This document shows, one piece after another, positions 1-5,600 of a DNA stretch of 8,473 nucleotides. Source of the DNA: CAZXYF01 sp964644705 (GTDB lineage: Bacteria; Planctomycetota; Brocadiia; SM23-32). Position 1 is the stretch's first letter; every line of letters starts with the position of its first letter. The notes beneath the pieces are model-generated. The model did not search any database. It was not told the origin of the DNA and saw only the letters and a program-made list of their open reading frames with translations. Location: positions 1 through 8,473 of the forward strand of contig CAZXYF010000135.1 of NCBI GenBank assembly GCA_964644705.1. Reading direction: 5' to 3'. A program made the translations under genes and the position numbers.

Positions 1-77
1 GCGCAAGATCTGGGGGAAGGATTAGGTTCTAAGGCCCTGTCGCGTTGTTTGCGCACCTTCGGGTAGTGCAGAAGTAC

Positions 78-107
78 GCCTCAACCGGGACAAGCCCGGC
101 TGTAGGC
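78..107 (-). other. Imperfect stem-loop downstream of thrS
   Basis: The thrS 3' flank contains an inverted repeat with an inner stem CCGGG/CCCGG around a 5-nt loop (CTTGT). The inner stem can be extended by a G-T and an A-T pair. After a small internal loop it is closed again by GCCT/AGGC. It begins about 20 bp past the thrS stop codon. No T-run follows the stem, so it is not a canonical intrinsic terminator. It could be a transcript-stabilising 3' hairpin, one copy of a dispersed REP-like palindrome, or a chance structure. The rest of bases 1-126 contains only small further hairpins (for example GCAC/GTGC at 51-69) and no gene that I recognise. In particular, there is no infC start, although infC often follows thrS. 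Confidence 0.45.
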
Positions 108-126
108 TCATCTGGAATAACGTGGT

Positions 127-2076
127 TTACTGGAGGCTCTCGTCGCCAAAATCTTCCGGCATGGTCTTGTTCTCTATTTCATCCACCACCCGGTCAATAA
201 AGGCATCCACCTGCATGGGCCCCTCGTCGCCGTGGTCGTGGCTGCGGACGCTCACCGTACCGTTTTCCACCTCGCGGTCGCCGATGATCAGAAGATACGG
301 CACTTTGTCGTCCACACCTTCATGAACCTTGTAACCGGTTTTTTCGTTACGGTCATCGGAGCTCGCCCGTATTCCCTTCTCCTGCAGTTTATCCAGAACC
401 GAATGAGCGTACTCGTGATGGTCGTCGGTGATTGGCAGGAGCCGCACCTGCTCGGGGGCGAGCCACGTTGGGAACCAGCCCGCGAAATGTTCGATCAGGC
501 CACCCACAAAACGCTCCAGGGATCCCAGGATGGCGCGGTGAACGATGATACATTCGTGTTCCTCACCATCGGATCCGATGTAATTCACATCGAACCGTTT
601 CGGCAGATTCAGGTCCACCTGAATGGTCGGACCCTGCCACTCACGACCGAGCGCATCGAACAGTTTTACGTCGATCTTTGGAGCATAGAACGTGCCCTCT
701 CCCTCGTCCACCCTGTAATCAACGCCCTGCCGCTCCAGTCCCTCCCGCAGCGCCGTCGTCGCCTGTTCCCATTCCTCGTCGGTCGCCGTCTCCAGCGAAA
801 CCTCCGGGCGAGTGGCAAGATACGCCTGATATTCATAGCCAAACGCATCCATCATTTCATCCACCAGGGCGAGTAAATCCTCCACTTCCCCGGCAAGCTG
901 ATCGGGCGTGCAGAAAATGTGCGCATCGTCCTGCGTAAATCCCCTCACGCGCAGCATACCATGCAGCGAACCGCTCATCTCATAACGGTAAACAGTACCC
1001 AGTTCGGCATATCGGATGGGCAGATCACGGTATGAGCGCATGTGCGTCTGGAAGATTTTGATATGCGCCGGGCAGTTCATTGGTTTCACCCGATAGTTCT
1101 TCCCCTCAATATCCAGCGGCGCATACATCATATCTTCATACTGCGGAATGTGTCCGCTCCGGCGATAAACCTCCTCCCCCGCGATGTGGGGGGTGCGCAC
1201 GAACCGATACCCGCGCCGCTCATGTTCCTCTCGCCAGTAATCTTCGATTGCCATGCGTATGGACGCTCCACGGGGATGCCACAGAACCAGTCCCTGGCCG
1301 ATCTCCTCATCCATACTGAACAGGTCCAGTTCTTTCCCGATGCGTCGATGATCGCGTTTTTCCGCTTCCTCAATCCGATGGATATAGTCTTTCAGTTCTT
1401 TCTTCTCGGCGAAGGCCGTCCCATAAATTCGCTGCAGCTGCGGACGATCGGAATCCCCGCGCCAGTAGGCTCCTGCGACGTTGAGCAGCTTGAACTCGCG
1501 GATGCGCGAGGTATCCGGCACGTGCGGGCCACGGCACAGATCCACAAAATCGCCCGTGCGATACAGGGTAATGACATCGCCCTCGAGCTCGTCAATCAGT
1601 TCGAGTTTGTAGGGCTCACCGTCCTGTTCCATATGTCGTCGGGCTTCCCCGTGGGATACTTCCTCACGCTCAAAGGGGATCTCCTCGTTTACAATCCGAT
1701 TCATCTCCTCCTCAATCCGTTCCAGATCCTCACTGGAAATAGTCTCGGGGAGGTCAAAGTCATAATAGAACCCCTCGTCGATGGCGGGCCCAATACCGAA
1801 CTGAACCCCATCGAACAGCCGCTGCACGGCGCAGGCCATCACGTGAGACGTGCTGTGCCGGAGGATTTCCAGTCCTTCATCACTGTCCACCGTAACCAGT
1901 TCCAGCTCCGCATCACGCTGCAGTGCCACCGTCGCATCCATCAGCTGGCCATCGACGCGGGCCGCCACAGTATCGCGTTCCAGCGCAGGGCCAATAGAAC
2001 CGGCGATCTCCAGGGGGCTGACGCCGGCGGGACGACTGAGTTTACTACCGTCGGGAAGAGTTATCGTTATATTCAT
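127..2076 (-). CDS. thrS: Threonyl-tRNA synthetase (class II)
   Basis: This enzyme charges tRNA-Thr with threonine in the cytoplasm and removes mischarged serine. At 649 residues it is close to the 642 of E. coli ThrRS. In order it has an N-terminal TGS domain (about 1-62), an editing domain with HSTSH (74-78) and CRGPH (181-185), a class II catalytic core, and a C-terminal anticodon-binding domain (about 540-635). The zinc ligands C335 (in MNCPAH), H386 (in DDAHIF) and H513 (in IIVHRAILGS) are present, as are motif 2 R364 and the active-site Q382 and D384. E602 and R611 match E. coli E600 and R609, which read the anticodon. The ATG at 2076 is chosen because the family starts at the TGS strand (MNITITLPDG). 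An in-frame TTG at 2133 would add 19 residues without homology, encoded by a leader hairpin. No strong Shine-Dalgarno precedes the ATG. One oddity is KVHEG where the family usually has KIREx (H585). It has its own promoter at 2183-2210. Confidence 0.97.
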   Translation of the reverse strand: MNITITLPDGSKLSRPAGVSPLEIAGSIGPALERDTVAARVDGQLMDATVALQRDAELELVTVDSDEGLEILRHSTSHVMACAVQRLFDGVQFGIGPAIDEGFYYDFDLPETISSEDLERIEEEMNRIVNEEIPFEREEVSHGEARRHMEQDGEPYKLELIDELEGDVITLYRTGDFVDLCRGPHVPDTSRIREFKLLNVAGAYWRGDSDRPQLQRIYGTAFAEKKELKDYIHRIEEAEKRDHRRIGKELDLFSMDEEIGQGLVLWHPRGASIRMAIEDYWREEHERRGYRFVRTPHIAGEEVYRRSGHIPQYEDMMYAPLDIEGKNYRVKPMNCPAHIKIFQTHMRSYRDLPIRYAELGTVYRYEMSGSLHGMLRVRGFTQDDAHIFCTPDQLAGEVEDLLALVDEMMDAFGYEYQAYLATRPEVSLETATDEEWEQATTALREGLERQGVDYRVDEGEGTFYAPKIDVKLFDALGREWQGPTIQVDLNLPKRFDVNYIGSDGEEHECIIVHRAILGSLERFVGGLIEHFAGWFPTWLAPEQVRLLPITDDHHEYAHSVLDKLQEKGIRASSDDRNEKTGYKVHEGVDDKVPYLLIIGDREVENGTVSVRSHDHGDEGPMQVDAFIDRVVDEIENKTMPEDFGDESLQ

Positions 2077-2098
2077 GGTTTCACATAATCCAATTCGC

Positions 2099-2127
2099 GC
2101 GGCTCCCCGATCAGGGGGGGCATCCGC
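2099..2127 (-). promoter_or_regulatory. GC-rich hairpin in the thrS leader, next to the start
   Basis: The thrS leader can form a stem-loop with an outer GCGG/CCGC stem and an inner CCCC/GGGG stem, separated by small internal loops. It ends 22 nt before the chosen thrS ATG at 2076, which is close enough to affect ribosome access. Leader structures control thrS in other bacteria: in E. coli, ThrRS binds tRNA-like hairpins in its own leader, and T-boxes occur in Firmicutes. I see no T-box consensus here. A regulatory role is inferred. Only the base pairing is seen. Confidence 0.4.
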
Positions 2128-2150
2128 AGACAATTAAAAACAAAGTCATG

Positions 2151-2167
2151 GGCCGTTCACGTCGGCC
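2151..2167 (-). promoter_or_regulatory. Leader hairpin followed by a T-rich tract (possible attenuator)
   Basis: A perfect 5-bp inverted repeat GGCCG/CGGCC with a 7-nt loop lies near the predicted 5' end of the thrS transcript. After a 6-nt spacer comes a T-rich tract (TTTGTTTTT, transcript sense, at 2144-2136). The order hairpin then U-tract resembles an intrinsic terminator. However, the stem is short and the spacer is longer than usual. It could weakly end rarA read-through, attenuate thrS, or do neither. Confidence 0.3.
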
Positions 2168-2182
2168 AGAGAGCGTTTTTCC

Positions 2183-2210
2183 AGTATACACAATCCCGGT
2201 TAGCTGTCCA
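2183..2210 (-). promoter_or_regulatory. Sigma70-type promoter for thrS
   Basis: In the minus orientation the -35 box is TGGACA at 2210-2205 (5 of 6 to TTGACA) and the -10 box is TATACT at 2188-2183 (5 of 6 to TATAAT), with a 16-bp spacer. Reading the -35 box one base upstream as TTGGAC gives a 17-bp spacer. The promoter lies wholly in the gap between the rarA stop and thrS. It predicts a start near 2176 and a leader of about 100 nt before the ATG at 2076. No operator-like palindrome overlaps it. Confidence 0.6.
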
Positions 2211-2227
2211 ATTGTGAGGGGAACGGA

Positions 2228-3571
2228 TTACTCATCGTCCGTGGCCTCCACCCCGCGCATCTCCCGAATCATCTCCAGCCGTTCTTTGATCTTTTTTTCG
2301 TGACCGTGTTCGGTCGGCTGGTAGTAAATGCGGGAGGTTGGGATGTAATCCTGATCCACCCATCCACCCTCGTAATCGTGAGCATATTTGTATCCTTCCC
2401 CCCGCCCCATCTGTTCGGCCCCCTGATAACTGGCATCCTTGAGGTGATCGGGCACCGGCAGCGTCCGGCCGTTGTTCACATCACTCTTCGCTTTTGACGC
2501 CGCTTTATAGGAGGCGTTACTTTTCGGTGCACATGCAATGTAGGTCACCGCCTGCGCCAGCGGTATCATGCCTTCGGGCATCCCCACAAACTCCACGGCA
2601 TCCCGCGCGGCATTTGCCAGCAACAGAGCATTCGGGGCCGCGTTGCCGACATCTTCAGCCGCACAGATAACAACCCGTCGAGCCACGAATCGGGGATCCT
2701 CTCCACCTTCCAGCATTTTCTCCATCCAGTAGAGGGCGGCGTCCGGGTCACTGCCCCGCATGCTTTTGATGAATGCGCTGGCGGTGTCATAATGCTCGTC
2801 TTCATCCCGATCATACACCAGCGCCTTCTGTTGAATCGAATCCTCCGCCAGCGACAGATCAAACTCGATTACTCCATCGGCGTCCGGCTCGGAACTCAAC
2901 ACCCCAATTTCCAGCGCATTCAGGGCCCGCCGTGCGTCCCCGTCCGACATTTCCACCAGATGGTCCACCGCCTCGTCGGTCACTTCAACGGCATATCCGC
3001 CCAGGCCACGTTCCTCATCCTTGAGGGCACGATAAACCAATTCGCGAACATCATCATTGTCCAGGGTTTTGAACTCAAAAATCTGCGATCGCGACAGCAG
3101 AGGTGAATTCAGAGCATGAAACGGATTGTGTGTGGTGGCGCCCACCAGAATGATCGTCCCCTCCTCCACATCGGGCAGAAGCACATCCTGCTGCGATCGG
3201 TTGAACCGGTGCAGTTCATCCACGAACAGAACCGTCCGGCGGTCCGACCGTTTCTTCCGATCTCTGGCCTGCTGGAGGTTTTTCCGGAGTTCTTTCACCC
3301 CGCTGGATGTGGCGTTCAACGACGCAAAAAAGGCCTCCGTCTCCCGCGCAATGACATACGCCAGACTGGTTTTACCGGTGCCGGGTGGACCATAGAAAAT
3401 CACCGACGAGAGGCGGTCAGCGGTGATTATTCGCCACAGAAGTTTCCCCGGCTGACAGAAATGCTGCTGCCCCACGATCTCCTCCAGAGACCGGGGACGC
3501 ATCCGCGTCGCCAGAGGCGCATCGGGGTCGGGCTCGAGCAGGTCTGATTGATCTTCTTCGAAAAGTTCCAT
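2228..3571 (-). CDS. rarA: Replication-associated recombination protein A (AAA+ ATPase)
   Basis: This is RarA/MgsA, the bacterial relative of eukaryotic WRNIP1/Mgs1. It is a clamp-loader-like tetrameric ATPase that acts on DNA ends and gaps at stalled replication forks. The 447 residues match the usual full length. Walker A is GPPGTGKT (61-68), Walker B is VLFVDELHRFN (114-124, D118 and E119), sensor 1 is GATTHNP (144-150), the arginine finger is R161 in SPLLSR, and sensor 2 is GDARRALN (211-218). The C-terminal tetramerisation region includes DPDAALYWMEKML and EDVGNAAPNAL. The ATG at 3571 gives a 23-residue lead before MRPRSLEEIVGQ, as in E. coli, so the start is likely right although no Shine-Dalgarno is visible before it. 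It begins 13 bp after the asnB stop, which suggests cotranscription. H148 is unusual compared with the E of the proteobacterial TENPSF form, though other phyla vary here too. Confidence 0.96.
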   Translation of the reverse strand: MELFEEDQSDLLEPDPDAPLATRMRPRSLEEIVGQQHFCQPGKLLWRIITADRLSSVIFYGPPGTGKTSLAYVIARETEAFFASLNATSSGVKELRKNLQQARDRKKRSDRRTVLFVDELHRFNRSQQDVLLPDVEEGTIILVGATTHNPFHALNSPLLSRSQIFEFKTLDNDDVRELVYRALKDEERGLGGYAVEVTDEAVDHLVEMSDGDARRALNALEIGVLSSEPDADGVIEFDLSLAEDSIQQKALVYDRDEDEHYDTASAFIKSMRGSDPDAALYWMEKMLEGGEDPRFVARRVVICAAEDVGNAAPNALLLANAARDAVEFVGMPEGMIPLAQAVTYIACAPKSNASYKAASKAKSDVNNGRTLPVPDHLKDASYQGAEQMGRGEGYKYAHDYEGGWVDQDYIPTSRIYYQPTEHGHEKKIKERLEMIREMRGVEATDDE

Positions 3572-3584
3572 GGTGATTTACAGG

Positions 3585-5540
3585 CTATAACCCCAGTGCT
3601 CCCTCGTCAATGAACTGGCGATGCCACAGCTCCAGCATCAACAGTGCCCACAGTCGTTGTGCATGGTCCTCCCGCCCCTCTATATGTTGGTCGAGCAGCC
3701 GTTGCACCGCGTCTTTCCGGAAATATCCCCTCTCAGCGGCCGTCTGGCTCAGAAGCACATCGCGGGCCACGTCCCGAAGATCTTCCCGAAACCACTGGCC
3801 GATGGGCACGCCAAATCCCATTTTACGTCGCCGCATTATGGGTCGTGGAACGAGATCAGCAAACGTTTCCTTGAGGATCAATTTCCCCTCCAGCCCGCGG
3901 GCCGTGGGGCGTAATTTGTACCGTCTGGGGATCTTTCCCGCCAGCTCGACGATACGGTGGTCCAGAAAAGGTGAACGGGCCTCCAGCCCCTGCGCCATCG
4001 ATGCGACATCAACCTTCGCCAGCAGATCACACGGCAGATAGCTCATCGCATCGACGTATGTGGTGCGATGAACCCAATCCTCACCTCCCACCTCGTCGTA
4101 ATACTTTTCCAGGAGTCCGGCAGCCCGCGCGTCCCCGCTCTGCTGCCGGAATCCCGGCGTGAGCAATTCCTTTTTCCGATCATTCCCGAATATACTTATC
4201 CACTCGAGGTAGCGTTGTATCGGAGACTGGTTCAGGCCCGCCATCAGGCGACGCAGCCGATGCAGCGCGTTTTTGGACGCTCCGGTTCCCGGAAGGTGAT
4301 CCCAGATTGCCGGATTGGCCAGAGTGCGCACGGCCGCGGGCATGCGGTCGAACATCTCGCCGATCCACATTGCGGCATACCGGGGATATCCCGCAAAACA
4401 TTCATCGCCCGCATCCCCGGTCAATACCACTTTGACGTCACGCCGCGCCAGCCGACTGACGTAGAAGGTGGGTATGGCGGAGGAATCAGCAAATGGTTCA
4501 TCGTAGTGCCACACCAGCTCCGGGAGCAGTTCCAGCGCCTGAGGCCGCACGGTCTTCTCGGTGTGTCGGGTCCGGCAGTGACGGGCCACCAACCCCGCTT
4601 CGGCCGATTCATCAAACCGGGGATTGTCGAATCCGATGGAGAATGTGCGCACGGGCTGATCCATCAGTTCGCTCATCAGCGAGACCGTGATGGAGCTATC
4701 AACCCCCCCGCTGAGAAATGCTCCCAGAGGCACGTCACTCATCAGACGCATTTTTGTGGCTTCCCGCATTTCCGCGGAAAGCTCTTCTTTGAAACTGCCC
4801 AGCGATCGAGTCCGGTCAACACGATAATCCGGCCTCCAGTAGCGCCGGCGGGTTTTCTCCCCGGTGCGCGCATTGAGCTGCAACCAGTGGGCGGGGGGGA
4901 GTTTCTCGACCCCCTCAAAAATGCAATGCGGGTGCGGGACATACTGATAAGTCAGATACTCGGAAACTGCCCGCGCGCTGACTTCCCGCTGAAAATCCGG
5001 CACCTCCAGGAGGGCTTTCAACTCACTGGCGAATGCAAAGAGTCCCCTTTTCTCATCATGAAAATAAAAGAGGGGCTTCTGTCCCATTCTGTCGCGCGCA
5101 AGCGTCAAACGATCACGTTTCTGATCCCAGATCGCGAACGCAAACATTCCCCGCAGTTCATCCACGCAATTGATACCGGAGTCTTCATACAGGTGGACCA
5201 GGCATTCAGTATCACATCGGGTGCGCAGATGATGACCCGCCCGGCGGAGTTGCTGCCGGATACGAGTGTGATTGTATATTTCCCCGTTATAAACGGTCCA
5301 CACCCGGCCGTCTTCGTTACTCATTGGCTGGTGTCCCCCCTGCACATCCACGACGCTCAAACGCCTGTGCCCCAGAACCGCCCTGGTTGCGGACCGTTGT
5401 CCGTCCAGCACCTCTACCCCCCACTCATCCGGCCCCCTGTGGGCCAGAGCGTCACACATACGTCCGACAATCTCGCGGTCCCTCTGTGCCCGCCTTTCGC
5501 TGTTTGACCGGTAAGTTATGAGACCGCAGATACCGCACAT
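3585..5540 (-). CDS. asnB: Asparagine synthase (glutamine-hydrolysing)
   Basis: This enzyme makes asparagine from aspartate, glutamine and ATP in the cytoplasm. The N-terminal class II glutamine amidotransferase domain (about 1-215) has the catalytic Cys2 exposed after Met removal (MCGICG), R59/R60 in GHRRLSVVD, N85-G86-E87 in VYNGEIYN, and D110 in CDTE. The synthetase domain has the pyrophosphate loop SGGVDSS (277-283), DEPFADSS (347-354), TGDAGDE (374-380) and the conserved run from YLPCDLLAKVD to SPFLDH (501-528). At 651 residues it is longer than E. coli AsnB (554) and nearer to the B. subtilis-type and exosortase-linked enzymes. The start is fixed by Cys2. A possible Shine-Dalgarno, AAGGGGG, lies 10 nt upstream. 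Similar enzymes also amidate cell-surface or peptidoglycan substrates. No exosortase or polysaccharide genes are in view, so plain asparagine synthesis is the default reading. It sits between the kinase (60 bp) and rarA (13 bp). Confidence 0.93.
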   Translation of the reverse strand: MCGICGLITYRSNSERRAQRDREIVGRMCDALAHRGPDEWGVEVLDGQRSATRAVLGHRRLSVVDVQGGHQPMSNEDGRVWTVYNGEIYNHTRIRQQLRRAGHHLRTRCDTECLVHLYEDSGINCVDELRGMFAFAIWDQKRDRLTLARDRMGQKPLFYFHDEKRGLFAFASELKALLEVPDFQREVSARAVSEYLTYQYVPHPHCIFEGVEKLPPAHWLQLNARTGEKTRRRYWRPDYRVDRTRSLGSFKEELSAEMREATKMRLMSDVPLGAFLSGGVDSSITVSLMSELMDQPVRTFSIGFDNPRFDESAEAGLVARHCRTRHTEKTVRPQALELLPELVWHYDEPFADSSAIPTFYVSRLARRDVKVVLTGDAGDECFAGYPRYAAMWIGEMFDRMPAAVRTLANPAIWDHLPGTGASKNALHRLRRLMAGLNQSPIQRYLEWISIFGNDRKKELLTPGFRQQSGDARAAGLLEKYYDEVGGEDWVHRTTYVDAMSYLPCDLLAKVDVASMAQGLEARSPFLDHRIVELAGKIPRRYKLRPTARGLEGKLILKETFADLVPRPIMRRRKMGFGVPIGQWFREDLRDVARDVLLSQTAAERGYFRKDAVQRLLDQHIEGREDHAQRLWALLMLELWHRQFIDEGALGL

Positions 5541-5546
5541 TCAAGG

Positions 5547-5573
5547 TATTCCCCCTTCAGAGGAATATTCTGA
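5547..5573 (-). promoter_or_regulatory. Interleaved inverted repeats (possible pseudoknot) over the asnB ribosome binding site
   Basis: Two complementary pairs are interleaved just upstream of asnB. TCAGA (5573-5569) pairs with TCTGA (5561-5557). TATTCC (5567-5562), in the loop of the first stem, pairs with GGAATA (5552-5547). This order fits an H-type pseudoknot with loops of 1, 0 and 4 nt. The likely Shine-Dalgarno, AAGGGGG (5557-5551), is covered by both stems and the last loop, so folding would hide it from ribosomes. The pairing is read directly from the sequence. Its folding and function are inferred. Confidence 0.35.
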
Positions 5574-5600
5574 GACAAGTCGAGGAAGGGCCGACTAAGC

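Noticed and set aside
1..56. Start of infC or another small gene downstream of thrS, from a GTG at 56
   Set aside because: Its 18 visible codons do not resemble the N-terminus of IF-3 or any other family I know, and there is no ribosome binding site.
1042..2088. A 348-codon open frame on the plus strand opposite thrS
   Set aside because: It has the same codon register relation to thrS, with no domain and no ribosome binding site. thrS itself is certain from its motifs.
2077..2133. N-terminal extension of ThrS from a TTG at 2133
   Set aside because: The 19 extra residues have no counterpart in the family. They are encoded by a GC hairpin in the leader, and the ATG at 2076 begins exactly at the TGS domain.
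2132..2167. Intrinsic terminator for rarA
   Set aside because: The hairpin has only 5 bp and a 6-nt gap before an interrupted T-tract, and it lies downstream of the thrS promoter. I list it as a possible attenuator and do not call it a terminator.
4068..5507. A 479-codon open frame on the plus strand opposite asnB
   Set aside because: It lies in exact codon register with asnB, so its stops could arise only opposite TTA, CTA or TCA codons, which asnB almost never uses here. Its product is rich in His, Pro and Arg without any domain. It is a shadow of codon bias.
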